This document shows, piece by piece, positions 48,748 to 61,636 of a DNA stretch of 64,000 nucleotides. The number at the start of each line of letters is the position of its first letter. Within the stretch, counting starts at the first letter, position 1. The notes beneath the pieces are model-generated. The model was not told where the DNA came from and did no database searches. It was given only the letters and a program-made list of their open reading frames with translations. The position numbers and the translations under genes were made by a program. Source of the DNA: Mariannaea sp. PMI_226 (taxonomy: Eukaryota; Ascomycota; Sordariomycetes; Hypocreales; Nectriaceae); NCBI GenBank assembly GCA_024336345.1, contig JANFOG010000012.1, positions 558,001-622,000 on the forward strand, read 5' to 3'.

Positions 48748-50092
48748 CTTTCCCTTCTCTCACCTTCTCCCCTTCATCTTGCCTCCTCCGCTCTTCTTCC
48801 TCTTTCTGGCACACCCTTGGCTGGATCTTTGTCATTGTCCCCCAGCGTATCTGTAATCATTCCCTCGCCTTCGCCGTTTTCGCTCCTTGCGCGAGTCAGC
48901 GGCCGATTCAGTGGAAGTCAAGAAATACAAACACCTATTACGGCGCAACACACACTTCCGTGGGGTACACTCATTAGAGCGATCTACCTTGACGCCGCGC
49001 AGTCTAGCCCCAAGCAACTTTGGGAGTCGTGAACTAAAATTTTCACTATCGTCTTGCGCTACGACCGAAATACCCCCCCTAAACTCGCACGCCCCCCTTC
49101 AATCCAGCAGTGGCCAGCAAACCAACGCTACCTATTCCTCTGTTTTGGTACGGTACGCGCAGACTCCTGCCTACTCTCATCCGCCGCCCTGGGACCGGCC
49201 AACCTGGAGGTCGAATTTCCCCCCCAGCCAGAAGTGGAATCTGCTAGAGTTCGTCCCTTTCTTGCCCAGGGTTCATTGCGTCTGCCTCTGGCTGCGTCTC
49301 TTTTGCTCTGCTTTTCGCCCTCAACGTAAGGTCGACAAGGACCAGCCGCTCTCACTTGGTCCCACACTCGCATCGTCTGCTGGGTTGTGCCAAGTTGCGG
49401 AGCTCGTTCTTGTCATCACCCATCACTCCGTCATTCATTTGGGTCAAGGGCCGTATAAAATTCTTCGGTCCCGCTCCGGCCCTCGTCGCCTCCGTCATTA
49501 ACCTACTGTGTACTGAAAGCTTTCTCGGGCACTCACGCTCTCCCACGCCCCCACACCCCCCTGGTTCTAACTGGAGTCTCTCAGAAAGAGACAAGAGTCA
49601 GTGTTCATCTTGGGATACACTTTTGCACCCCCCCTTACCCATCACTACCTGTAGCACTTGACTCTCTTGGACCTGGATCCTCGGTAGAGCCCACACTACC
49701 AGGCCGGATTCAAACTGCACTATATTAGTGTCGCAGTCCCCAATCAGTGCCATTATTTCTAGCCCCTCGAACTTCCGTGATCGTGGACCAGCGCGACCAT
49801 CCTTGCCTAGCCCATTCCCTCCCAGCAAGATCCGCGCCCAAGGACTTGGCCAAGCTGCTCGCATCAAGCACTTAACCATAAACCTACCCTTGGCTTCACG
49901 AACCGCGCTACGACTTGCCGCCGCCAGCAACATATACCGCCGCGCCGCCGCGAGTCTCTTTTTTCGCAAGCGCTCAGCCATTACCCTTTTTTTTTTCTCC
50001 CCTGCGACCGGACGAGAACCAACCTGCCCGGGCCTGGAAGCTAAAACTTGGCCGGCCATTGCCCGATCGTTCTTAACCCGTGGAGCTGTAGC

Positions 50093-51707
50093 ATGTTCCT
50101 GGCGCAAACACGACAACCTCATACTTTTGTTGACAACCACGCATCTCTTCACTCCTCCAACGTCCAACTTGGATCCGAGGCGACCCTAGATACCCTTACC
50201 GGTTCCCCGAGCAGCTCTATGGAACGAAGTGCCCCGGAGTACACGCAGTCAGGTTTGCCCTCGCCCTATCCAAGCAACTTCGGCGACAGCAATTCTGAAG
50301 AATCGACCGCAGATCACGCGTCTGCTGCGCAATACCCGGTTAAACAGGAAGTTAACTACTCGACTTCAGCTACCCCTACCTCCGAGTACGGCGTATATCC
50401 TCAGTCAGCTCGATCAGGATCTTTCCCAGACCATATCCAGCGTTCATACCATCCAGCTAGCAGCACCGCCAGCAGCTCAGGAGGTATGGCGCAACAACAG
50501 AACAGTCCGTCTCTGCCCCTGCAAGATGGGCGTAACCATCAAGTCCACTCGGTCAAATCTGACAACGATGTACCTATAGATCCGTCCATCGCCGCGCCGA
50601 GTCCGACTTACGCCTACGGGCAGCAGCACTCGCCATACGGGCCCAACCCAGACATGGCTCATAGCTACTCTCATCCCGCGGGTGGAATGTATGCGCAACC
50701 GCGACCAGATTGGGCAGGATATGGCCAGCACAGCGGCGCGCCGTTGACTCCTGGCCACCCCGTCTATGCCCAGTCGCCTGCCTCCGCGCCTACCCAGCAG
50801 CGACCCAACCAGGTAAGCTATAAACGGAGGGAAGGGTAGGAAACTGGACAAATTGCATATCCTCGCTGTTTCCAATTGGAACGGCTTTTGTGGTCTTCAA
50901 AGGATATTTGCATGCAGTCCAGCAAACCCGGTCTGTGCAGCCCTAGCCACAGGCACGGGGCTTGAAAATTTGCCGCTCAAAATCGCTTCCATCCTATTGG
51001 CAAGACTGTTGTGTGACTAATCAATGTACTTTTAGGTCTACTCATTTGTTCCTATTCCTGGTGCACAGCAGCACAAACGGCCTCGACGAAGATATGAAGA
51101 GATTGAGCGAATGTACAAGTGTGGGTGGAATGGCTGCGAGAAGGCGTATGGTACTTTGAACCATCTCAACGCCCACGTGACTATGCAGTCTCATGGGCAA
51201 AAGCGAACACCAGAGGGTATGTTTGAAGTCTAGTGACCGGGGCTTTGTGGATTAGCTGACCTCTTGTCTAGAATTCAAGGAGATTCGCAAGGAGTGGAAG
51301 GCCCGAAAGAAGGAGGAGGAAGCCCAGCGAAAGGCCGAGGAGGAGCGACAGCGCCAGGCAGCTGCCGCAGCTGCTCAAAATGGTGGCGACCCTCAAGGCC
51401 CCGATGGAGCCCCTTCATCTACCTACCCCGGCTCTCGACCAGTTCAATTGCCTCCTATCGGCTACCAGCCAACCCAGTACCCTCCCCCTCCTTCGGGTGC
51501 TGTTCCTCAACAGCCACTTCCTGACTACAACAGCCATATGTACCCCAATTATCAGCCTCATTCCCCATATGCTCAGCCAAACCAAGGAATATACAGCCAG
51601 TGTAAGTCTTAAAAGGCTCGAGTAAAGGAAGAGAAGAAGAAGAAATCAAAATTGACAGGCACTAATTCCAATTCACAGCCAACGGAGCTCAACCCCCCAG
51701 CCATTAG
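50093..51707 (+). CDS. CON7: Con7-type C2H2 zinc-finger transcription factor
   Basis: Orthologue of Magnaporthe Con7p and Fusarium con7-1, nuclear regulators of conidium formation and cell-wall genes. Exons 50093-50812, 51036-51216, 51272-51601 and 51679-51707 encode 419 residues with consistent phases. The N-terminal half is Ser/Pro/Gln/Tyr-rich with HASLHSSNVQLGS and SGLPSPYPSNFGD. Exon 2 opens with VYSFVPIPGAQQHKRPRRRY, a basic stretch, then one C2H2 finger with spacing CX4CX12HX5H (Cys269, Cys274, His287, His293). A charged helix follows (EEFKEIRKEWKARKKEEE), then a Pro/Gln/Tyr-rich tail ending PPSH. The start is the first ATG of the frame, which is open upstream; a further 5' exon cannot be excluded. 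A 15 kb gene-free region lies upstream. Confidence 0.9.
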
Positions 51708-54700
51708 AATGTACAGAGGGATGACGACTGGATCCCAACGGAGGATGGACATAAAAAGTCATGATGGAAGAGAAAAACCCACTGTATTATATATGGACGT
51801 TTCTTTACACACTCAAAACGCCAGCAATCCAGGTCCTCATGGCTTGACAGCTGAATACGACAAGAAGAGGGAGTCGAGTTGGATTCCTCCACCTACCTAT
51901 TACCTGTTGTCAGCTATGGGGAATTAATTGTCCTGGCACTGGTATTTTTTGGCGCGAAGGCTCGTTCGGGTTCATCCTTTCTTTTACCGCATCATTTTCT
52001 AGTTGGACCATGGCCTCTCTGAACGTCTATACGTTGGTCCAGCTTTCCCAAAAATCTTGGTTTTCTTTCTTTCCTTTTCATTTTTTTTTGGAGTTTACGC
52101 ATTTTGTGCATTCATGAGGGACGTGAGGAGATTTTTTTTTATCATTTCATATTCATGATAGGGGGCCGGTTTCGGGGCTATATGCGGGCTGGCAGTATTT
52201 CTCACAGTTGAGCCACTGGTCAAACGCGCATTCAAACTACGAGTTCAGTTTTATAGGCACGAACGGCATTGGAGCTCGCTCGGATGAATGCTGAAGGTGG
52301 ATGGGATGAAGGTTTTTTTTTTTTTCAGTTTTGAATTTTCCCATGCTTATTCGAAGCTCGGTTGCGCGATGGCTCAGGAGAAAGGGTAAAGGGTGACAAC
52401 CTGTGAAGTTGTTGTGGGCTCAAGGCTTAGTTCTAGAAGACGAGTCTTGAATGTGGAGGGATGGAAGGACATACCTACCTTAGATACCTACTCATGCTCT
52501 TGATGACGGAGGGAGTGAAGGACTGTGTATGACGTGAAATATACGTCGGTACTAGACAAAGTCGATACAAGCAAAAAGCACTGGTGAATGACCTGTATCA
52601 ACATAACTTGAGTTCAATTTTTGGGTGACGATTACCATAGCGCTTCAACGTCAGAAATGCACCAAGTGATAGGCGGATCCCCGGGGGGGGAGGGGGGCTA
52701 CTTTTTGTTCGCCAACAGTGGAATGATTACGGAATTTGAAGATAAAGATTCTTCTTTTTCGTCTGGACGTGATCATATTTCATATTGCTTCATCTTCTTC
52801 GACGGCTATTGAATGACGAGAACGCCCCTGATTATCAATAACACGCGTGGGAAGTAGTCACAGACGATGAGGCTAGGATTGACGGTGAAGTTCCACTTGC
52901 AATGCGCAACTAGTTATTGAAATACGCTGTAAAGGCAAGGCATAGCATGACGTCGCATGATGCAAGATTCTTTCGGGTTTTCTTGTGTTACCCAATTGCC
53001 TGCAAGGGGAGGAGGGGTTCTAAGCATGGCCCCTTGCTCTTTGGACTCTTGCCAGAACCACACACCCATGTATCTCTATCCATGATGGGTTTAAGACATT
53101 TGCGAACCTTCACTTTTAGGGGGAGGAGGGGGGGAGGAGAAATAATCAGGGTGTGGCGCTGTTGCAGCCCTTGGACAGAGAAGGGAAGATGCGGTTGCGG
53201 TTGTGTCACGACGCTAAGGCCGGCCGATGGGATTTTAGTGTGGAGTGGGGGAGGGGATAAATACTTTGCGCGGTTACTGTTGGGTCGTGCCAGAGAGAGG
53301 TACGATTATTTCGCTTGGGGGAAGTGTTGAGATAATTACAGAATATTCTATCCATGGACGTTTCTTGGACGTTTCTTGATGTTGAAAAGAAGGTGTCGAT
53401 GGATTGGATAGGTGGATTTGTTCTGCACTCGCGAATGCTGCAAATGAGTTGAGGCTTGGCGACTCTTTGCCGATGATGAGCCGATTTTCCGGATTCCCAA
53501 ATATAGACATATAGATGACATACATACTATATGCAGGTGCCTATTTGATGTCGTGTGACAGAAGCTCGAGAAATCAGAAGTCTTTCCAGACGCTTTTCAT
53601 TTTTGATTGGGAGGCTCTCTCCTATGAGGTTAGAGCTCTCATTGAGAAGGCATCTAGGCAATCGGGTGATAGAACCACAACTTGACCAGTGCGAGCTCAT
53701 CCCCATCGATCGGGTGCATTAGTACTCGGTAGTTGTCAAAAGACAAGGACCGGGAATCTAGACATTAGAGCCAGATGGGACCAGGACGGGTGTGTGTGTG
53801 CGAGTGCGCATGTGCGTTACACGAATGCACGATGGGAATCTAAGTGTGTTGCACCAAAACGCAGCTAAAAATGTTCGTCGGGTGATGATCTTCTAGCCAT
53901 GTGGCAGCGGGTGGTCTCCGTACCGGTATGCTGGACGTGGAGCTGCTGACAAGAGGCGTTTTTGGGGAGGCATCCGAGTTGGTTTCGCAAGTAAGAGATC
54001 TTGCATGCGAGCTAATGTGTCCTGGATAGTGTAGTGTTCTTATTCGAAAAAAAAAACTGGAGGGGGGGCGTGTGTTAAGCCAAGAGAGGCGCAAGGCTAG
54101 GATCCCCAAGCATTTGGTGGGATGAACAAGTTTGGGTGAGTGTGTGTGACGCCGTTGCGGATGGACAAGGGGCCTGGCCTTTGACGGCGGAGCCGCGGAG
54201 CACTAGGAGAATTTAACCGCTCAGAGACACCTGCATGTTAAAGCTGAGCGTGCCGCTGCAGCGTACTTACAGCCTGACGATATGACTACAACTGAGGTTC
54301 TCTTTGATTTCAACGTCGAGGCAGCAAGTTAAGTATTGAGCGAGACTAGGAGACAGAAGAAACGTGGAGATATGATGAGGATTTATCTTCCCTTTTGCCC
54401 CTGCTTTCCTACCTATGTACCTAGATATGCTACATGTGAATTACGGAGAGGCTACTTCCTCACACGTGCATACGAACTGGCTGCGTTATTCTGTCCTGTA
54501 CTAACTAACTGTGCCCCCCATAGGCTACACAGCGGCGTGCGTGCCAAAAGCTTTATAACCGTCTTGTCGGGTTTGGTGTGGGTGGCGAGGCTCCTCTTTT
54601 CCCTTTAGTCCTTTGAGGGTTTTAGCCAAGCTGCCCATGCAAATGCCATGGCATGGATGAGACGCTGTGTTGGTGGCACAAGGGGGCGGCGGCCTAGTTT

Positions 54701-57198
54701 AGTCTTGAGCTGAGATCCTGTGCGACGTGCCTTAGACTCAGTTTGTTACATCCTTTTTTTGCATGTCGCCCAGCTAAGCTACTACTTCCTAGCACACAAG
54801 GGGTGGTGGGGAGAGGGTGTGGGTTGTATTATTATTGTTATTTTTTTTTCTGGTCGGCAGATAATACGGGAGCTGGTACGTGCAGAAATAAAGATACGAA
54901 AGAAGGTGATTTGTTCCAGACTGAGGGACTATTTTTTCATCTTTGTAAGAGCTACTGTACGGCTTATACAACTAATTGAGCTGGGTTAAAAAGTTGCATG
55001 GAGGTACTTTTTTTTTATCATCCTTCGCACCAGATCACGTACGCCAACGCATCCTCGTGCCTTTGACAAAATAAACAGCCACTTGCGCTATTATATACCT
55101 ACTCGAACTACCTACCGCCAAGGAACGACTGACCACCGGGTCCGCCTCCGCCCTCGAACTAGGAGGGAAAAAATCCTCAGCCAGAAGTATTAGCAAAGAC
55201 GGAAATGTCGGGTGACTCCAGTTCGTGAACGGTCAAGTCAACGGCGTGTGGAGCCTATCTCCTATCGAACCTGACCCAACCCAACCCAACTTCAGCACAA
55301 GCCAAGTAATCCTACACAGGGCTTATTGTATAAGGTATGTTATTTTTTTTTCCAACAGTGGCGCGGTAGTTAGTGCCTCTTTATAGCTTAGGTTCAAATA
55401 TGGCAGGTAAGTGAAAAAAAGGATTCACTAAAATTAAGTGCCGGACTGGCAGTGCATGATGATAGATCCCTCCCAAAGAAACGCAGACAAGGACCAGGCC
55501 GTTCGGTACCGGCCGAGCTTGGGCTGGATCCATACAGTATTCCAGATCTACTGTCGACCTGCGGGTGGAGGAAGGGAGCACTAGTTTGATTTAGAATGGT
55601 AACACAAACGTTCCCTGGGGCGCAAAGTCAGGCAAATAGGTAGGTTCCGAACGGACGGAACTTGGGGTTTTTTTCCTGCGCTTTTCCCCTTCACCCTCCC
55701 CCCTCTTCTTCCCGTTCGGCACGTATTGCCTAGGCTAAAGGGGGCGTGTGCGTATGCGCGTGCGCAGTATGGCCTGATGGATGGGATGGTGATGGAACAT
55801 TGCGCGGCAATGTCTCCGTGTATATTTTCTCAAGAATTACAGAGTTAGATTTTAAAAAGTATCCGAGACCGAAGGTCCAGGTTGTGATTAACAAAACATG
55901 CTGTATTGCGGAATGCAAATATTGAATTGCCGACCAGAGCATGTCGAATAGAGAAGGCAAGGGGGGCTGGAGCGATTGCGATTGCGATTACCGGTCGGCG
56001 AACTGACTTCTTCGCCAGCCGCGGCACTGCTTCTGGGATCGGAGGTGTGCAAAGTTAACATTCCGGACAAGCACGGAGGGGAGTTTCGGGGCGGAGGAGG
56101 ATCCCGTGCCGGGTGGGAGGGGCCGAAAAGTTCGGCGCCATCTCGGGTTCTGCTGTGTGACACAAGCCTCCTCCCACCTCCGGGACCCCTCCTGAACAAT
56201 CGACGACGACGTGCAGCGACGGATCGACTTTATGCAAGGGGGGGAAGAAACCTCCAGCACATGCACTTGGTAACTCAGTATCCGTCGTTGACGTGCATTC
56301 TTTTCTTGCATGAAAAAGAAATTTCGCAGGTTCCTGCACGATCTTGCTTACCCCTTCTAACTTGACCCCCGCTGTAAAGTAGGTACTGTATCTGCGGCGG
56401 GGGATTTTGCTGCAGATGTCTGTCTGTCTACCTTGGGTACCTACAGAGTACAAAGACAGCGGGCGTGCTTTTATCCCGCTTTCCATCTAAACTACTTGCA
56501 TTTACCAATTATTATATGTTTTGCATTTGCAATGCATTGCAGAAATCATGTCCGTGCTGTATTTCATTCCTTTTTTTCTTTTCTTTAGCGTTTGTTGAAG
56601 CACCTGGGTGCTTTATCCTAGGTCTCCGCAGGCGCAATACTCTCGCTGCGCGCAAAAAAAAAAAAAAAAAAAAAAAAAGGGCAGTGTAAACTTCCTGCCT
56701 GGGGCTGCAAGACGTGCGAGGACTCGACTCAAATGTTAGTATGCATGCAATATCACCTTCCAACTTTCTTCCACCTACTGCCAACTTCTTGTCAACCCCA
56801 ACAGAACAAACCAGCAAAAATAAAGTACAATTTTACCATTTTTTTTCTTTCTTTTTTGCGGCCTTTTAGCTTGGTATTGTTCAATCCTGCGTTACCTTGG
56901 GTTATTATTCTGCTCTTCCAAGTGGCGCGCCAACCTCACTATACATATTTTTGGGTTTTTTTTCCTTCAAGCGAAACCCCGCCGCACCCTTGGCCACCTG
57001 GAATTTTCAAACATCAAACCCACCGCAGCACAGCAAGAATATTATTCACTTAAGTTAGGCTTATAGCCTATTTTACTATTCCCGCCCATCGGGAATCCTG
57101 TGAAGGAGAGGGATAGACAGGATTTGTGGGAGAAGTCTAGCTCGATATCGGTATCTCCCATTCACATCGTCTCAACAAGACGACCAACATCAACCGCC
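51708..57198. other. 5.5 kb intergenic region, CON7 to AAR2
   Basis: Both flanking genes are on plus. The first part carries T-runs (near 52086, 52130, 52314) and probably the CON7 3' end. TACCTA/TAGGTA motifs occur near 52473, 54411, 55098 and 56440. A 25 A homopolymer lies at 56654-56678, and CT/T-rich leader-like DNA precedes AAR2. No frame is convincing as a gene. Confidence 0.5.
56654..56678. repeat. Poly-A run (25)
   Basis: Uninterrupted A homopolymer in intergenic DNA. Confidence 0.85.
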
Positions 57199-57373
57199 AT
57201 GGAGGGTAATATCAACAACGCAAGTCCACTGCCGTATCGCATACCCCAGCTTACCAAATCAAACTCAAATGCATCCGTTGGTAGTAGCTCAGCAAGATCT
57301 GTCAAGGTCCTGGGCGCACATCCTCTTGGCACTTTGCGGATGCATGAACAAGCCAGCCCAAGCCCAATGCACG

Positions 57374-57404
<31 letters not shown>

Positions 57405-58770
57405 CCTTGGCCCGCCTCCGTTAGACCCCCCAGCTGGAAAGGAACTTCAACAGGGTGACACCAGTAAGATATTATCAGACAACAACAGGAGATCGCCTAT
57501 TCAGTCACCGGCTCTGCGTCATGGCATGGGTGGAGGTGACGTCGTCCTCGTCCTCGATCTTCCAGAACTGTTTACAGTTGGGTACGATTCAATATCCTTC
57601 ACGGCGAGGCATTTTGGTGGTGTCAGAGATATCCCCCCAGGACCTCATTTCTTCTGGGTTGCCCATATGAATGGCCTCTCTGCCCGGTGCGGATTCTGGA
57701 TAGACACGACAAACACCAATACAGTCCACGTCTTCCAATGGGATAGATTCAACGAGATTCTCACGCAGTCTGCTCGTGCTGAGGCTCTCATTCAGGTGGA
57801 AAACTTGGAGTCTTTCCATTCTAAATTGGTTCCTTATTCCGACCCTTCTGCTACTAATGCTGTTCAAGGCAGCTTGACAAAATCCGCTTCCGAAAGAAAC
57901 CTGGAGATATGGAGGCAGCTCACGTCGCGTATATCTGAGGCGTTGTTGACTCGTGTTATTCGGCAGCCTTTGGATAATTGGATGGTTCACACCGGAGATC
58001 GCGTTAATGGATCTATTCTCGATGCTGCAGAGATGCGCCTAGACAAATCTCTTTCGAATGTGATGCTCAAAACTAGAGAGCTCTACTTCACCTTTGACCA
58101 GCAGTCCAAGTCATATTCAACGGCTCAAACGGGCATAGAAAGAACACAACTAGCCACAGATTCAACACACTATCTTATCTCCACGATAGAAAAGGCCAGG
58201 GGTGCGCTGGCTGCCGATGATATAATTGGCGAGTTCCAGTTCGCCTTCATTGTTGGTGTGCATCTCGGCAATGACTCGTGCATCCAACAATGGTGGCACA
58301 TGCTCCTTCAGATCTTCCTTCGAGCTTATTTGCTCCCTGTTCGACATCCTGTTCTGACATCCGACTTCCTTCGCACTCTCACTGCTCACCTCTCCTACAG
58401 CTCCTCTTGGCTAGACGGCTCTATTCTTGATCAGGCCCAGTCACAAAGCCGTGAGCTGCGCCTCGCTCTCACCGTTTACAAGCGCAGGCTAGACGAAATG
58501 CTGCTTGCCCTCTCGAACCAGGCAACGGCGGAGCAGCTGACAGTTAGCACGTCCTTTGCTGGTCTTGAGGCAACGGTAGTCTCGGAACTCGACTGGGACC
58601 TACGTGGGGAGTTCCTACGACGTGGCAATGTTATGATGGAAGATGGAGAGCAGGTGGAGCTAGAGACTGCAGACCTTGAGGCTGAAGATGAGCGTGGTGA
58701 ATGGGCTCCTGCAGTGGTAGATCTTGACGAGACGGGTCGGCAGCGTGACCTGGTTTCCTGGAGGGACTAG
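57199..58770 (+). CDS. AAR2: AAR2, U5 snRNP assembly factor
   Basis: Aar2 binds Prp8 during cytoplasmic U5 snRNP assembly and is replaced by Brr2 in the nucleus. Intronless, 523 residues. The N-terminal ~110 residues are low-complexity Ser/Asn-rich and include a run of Asp (about residues 59-68) encoded by a (GAT)n repeat. The AAR2 beta-domain follows: DVVLVLDLPELFTVGYD, GGVRDIPPGPHFFWVAH, CGFWIDTT and VHVFQWD. The C-terminal helical domain includes GEFQFAFIVGVHLGNDSCIQQW. The start is the first ATG in frame. The next gene, RPS16, is convergent. An intronless gene among intron-rich neighbours is unremarkable. Confidence 0.93.
57374..57404 (+). repeat. (GAT)n repeat coding for Asp in AAR2
   Basis: About ten GAT units, in frame, making a poly-Asp tract that probably varies in length between strains. 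Confidence 0.85.
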
Positions 58771-59766
58771 GAGTGTGGATGTGTAAGAATTTGGTTTAGG
58801 CTCCTGCATAGAAGTTTAAGGGGCCGCGGTTAATCAGCTATATTATGTCGTCGATATAAAACAGTCCAGTACAGGACGCTGCAAACACGAACGAGTGCAC
58901 AAACTACAGTCGCCGCGCTCGACATGACTGATTGGAGAGGATGAGTCTTGGAAGAGCTTCACTACTACTTGAGTTGCACCGGTAGTATAGTGTGCGGATA
59001 TCTCGAGTCTCCTGTTTTAGGTTGAATCAAGACCACAAGGATGGCAATCCATTCTCACTTGGAAAGGGAAGAATATGGTGTTTTTTTGCGGAATACTTTT
59101 AAGCATCATCCGTTTTCTTAGGGTGAACCCCGCATGCCTCATGTAACTCGGCCTATTCTGTATAGGAACGTAACCTCTTATTCAGCTGAGCAATGACGTG
59201 AAAGCAATGAATTGACGGATGTTAGTTAGATGGAAGGTTGAGAAACCAGTCCTCGGATCTGCCCAGTGTCTCCATCGCATGTACGTGGCTTGTTGGGAAT
59301 AAACAAGAAACATATACCCACACCTGCGAGAGCAGGGTAGAAACACACAAGAACAATTATGGTTAGCTGGGAATCAAAGCACAAGGCAAGCGATGCCTGG
59401 CATCTACATCATCTCACAAAAGCCTTCCAGTCTCACAAAGTCACATGAACTCAGCGAGCTGGGTCGGTTTTTTTTAAGGGACAATTTTGGACGTTTCATT
59501 CGGCACATCACAAGTCATTTACAGGACGAGCCGTGTTCTTAACTTTAAAGATTTCATTTGCCCGGCAGATCTTTTACAATCCATCAAAAGCAAGGCCATG
59601 CAAATGCCAATGGGAAACCCATTCCCAGACCAGGGAATATGTGACTCCGATCCCTTTTCCGCACTGCCCGCAACACCCAAACTGCAACGTCCCCACAAAC
59701 AGAGAATTGCATCCTGCCAGCGGGACGCCGCCGCGCCGCCCCAAATTTTTGCTTCCTGCTGACCGT
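58771..59766. other. Convergent intergenic region, AAR2 / RPS16
   Basis: 996 bp containing the 3' ends of both genes. No gene or repeat recognised. Confidence 0.6.
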
Positions 59767-60468
59767 TTATCGGTAGGACTTCTGGAAGCGGGCACGGGCA
59801 CCAGGACCACCGAACTTCTTGGGCTCGCACCGGCGGTTGTCGGCGACGAGGAGGGTACGGTCGAACTGAACAAGAGCCTGCTTGAGAAGGTTCTTGGAGT
59901 GCTCGTCAACGAACTTCTGGTAGTAGGCGATCAGGGACTTGGCAATGGCTTGGCGGACAGCGTAGATCTGGGAGGTGTGACCACCGCCAGTGACGCGGAC
60001 GCGGATGTCGACGTTGGCGAACTTGTCGAGGCCAACAACCAGAAGGGGCTCGTAGACCTGAAGAAAAAAGAAAAGTCTCAGTACGGGATTCATTATGCAT
60101 CGACGATAATTTTCCCTCCATGACCACGTAAAAATACCACAGTTCCATTCCAAAGACTTTGTCGAATTCGATGGCGGGCTTGTATTTGACGGGTCGCGGA
60201 AAGAGGAGTTCAGTTATCGTACCTTGAAGCGCAAGATCTCGGGCTGGACGAGGCTGAGAGGACGTCCGTTGACCTTAATGAGACCACGGCCGGCCTGTTG
60301 GTGAAATCATCGTTAGCATTCAATTTTTTTTCGATCGTGTCCATCTCGGTCTCGTATGTTCGCAAATTCGACATAACGACAACCTCCTCCAAAACTAACC
60401 TTGCAGTGGGCGACGGCGGTGGCCGTCTTCTTCTTGCCGAAGCATTGCACGCTCTGGGTCGACGACAT
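59767..60468 (-). CDS. RPS16: 40S ribosomal protein S16 (uS9)
   Basis: Cytosolic small-subunit protein whose C-terminal tail contacts P-site tRNA. Three exons read right to left (60468-60400, 60294-60223, 60057-59767) give 143 residues, matching the family. The N-terminus is [23 protein letters not shown]. The core includes [12 protein letters not shown], the uS9 signature [19 protein letters not shown], and the invariant tail ends [11 protein letters not shown]. Introns are 105 and 165 nt. It is divergent from RPL32 with a shared 394 bp promoter, so the two subunit genes are probably co-regulated. Confidence 0.98.
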
Positions 60469-60862
60469 GATTGCTGATTCTCTGGTTGCCGGAGGTGCTG
60501 TGAAGGTACGATCAGCGGGACGTGTTGAGATGGTCTAGCTCGCCTGTCGATTTTTGCAAGAAGGAGGGTTTGTGCCCTCGGAACACGCTAGGCTATTTTT
60601 GGTGGGTTCCCATGGGGAGCGAGGCGCACCAGAGAGCCGCAAGAGAAAAAAAAATCATATGCACGTGATGTCAACCCTAAGCCCTTGGACTTAGCGCCCG
60701 AATTTGACATTGCCAAAATTTCGCCTCGCCAGAACCTCACGCCCGGATACACTCACAGCCCATCCAGCCCGTCGACTAACCCGCAGCGAAGGTATGCACA
60801 ACCTCTCTTGAAAAACCACCAAGACCTCACCGAAGACGAACAATTGTTGACCCTCAATCCAG
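60469..60862. promoter_or_regulatory. Bidirectional promoter of RPS16 and RPL32
   Basis: 394 bp between two divergent ribosomal-protein start codons. It contains CACGTG at 60662-60667 and, 5 bp further, AACCCTAA at 60673-60680. In Candida albicans, Cbf1 (CACGTG) and Tbf1 (telomere-like AACCCTAA/TTAGGGTT) act together on ribosomal protein genes. An A-run (60645-60654) lies beside the pair. The boxes are read directly; the factors are inferred. Confidence 0.7.
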
Positions 60863-61636
60863 ATGGTTTCCGCCAAGAAGCACGTCCCCATCGTGAAGAA
60901 GCGTACGTACACTTTGCCCGCGCAGAACTCCCCGCCGTTCTCCTACATTTTTCCTCCCCTCTCTCGCGACACACAAAATTGAAGTTTCGACGATGCTCGA
61001 CGACAAAGGACAATCTTGGAGAAGGATGAAATGTGGAATAAGACTTTGGGGATATCGATGTTGACAGGTGTGTGTGTGCAGGCACGAAGCGCTTCGCCCG
61101 TCACCAGAGTGACCGGTTCAAGTGCGTGGACCCCAGCTGGCGCAAGCCCAAGGGTATCGACAGCCGTGTCCGACGACGCTTCCGTGGTACCATTTCCATG
61201 CCCAAGGTATGTGGTCAAATTACGCCATACGGCCTTGCCAGGAGATGCTCGCGAAATCTCTTTGGGAAGGACTATGACAGTCTCTTGATTATATCGAAAC
61301 AGACGGAACTGACAAATTTTCCGCTTTCAGATCGGCTATGGCTCCAACAAGAAGACCAAGTTCCTGACCCCCTCCGGCCACAAGGCTCTCCTTGTCAGCA
61401 ACGTTAAGGATGTCGAGCTTCTCCTCATGCACAACCGCACCTACGCCGCCGAGTACGTGATACCCCACCGAGATATCGAAATCCAAAAAAATTATTAAAG
61501 GTCGTGGTTACTAACATTGACATGCAGGATTGCCCACAACGTCTCGTCGAGAAAGCGCATTGACATCATCGGCCGTGCGAAGCAATTGGGTGTCAAGGTC
61601 ACCAACCCCAAGGCGAAGGTTACCACTGAGGTGTAA
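60863..61636 (+). CDS. RPL32: 60S ribosomal protein L32 (eL32)
   Basis: Cytosolic large-subunit protein. Exons 60863-60902, 61082-61206, 61331-61452 and 61528-61636 encode 131 residues, the family's normal size. It begins [22 protein letters not shown], continues with the signature [17 protein letters not shown], then [11 protein letters not shown] and [20 protein letters not shown], and ends KVTTEV. Intron 1 (179 nt) follows 13 codons, the usual early intron of fungal ribosomal protein genes. It shares its promoter with RPS16. Confidence 0.98.

Larger units (their letters stand above)
34778..50092. other. 15.3 kb gene desert upstream of CON7
   Basis: Between DBP2 and CON7 I find no frame with family resemblance or believable exon structure. 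Most of the longer frames start with GTG or TTG and overlap others on both strands. Features seen: T-runs at 38426-38448, 42730-42745 and 48730-48747; 7 bp tandem repeats at 38282-38302 and about 40406-40430; an imperfect inverted repeat at 43868-43978; TACCTA/TAGGTA motifs (46331-46350) and TACTTCGTA-type palindromes (38233, 40559, 40716, 40944). The last ~1.5 kb (48.6-50.1 kb) is CT-rich and is probably CON7 promoter and leader. Confidence 0.55.
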
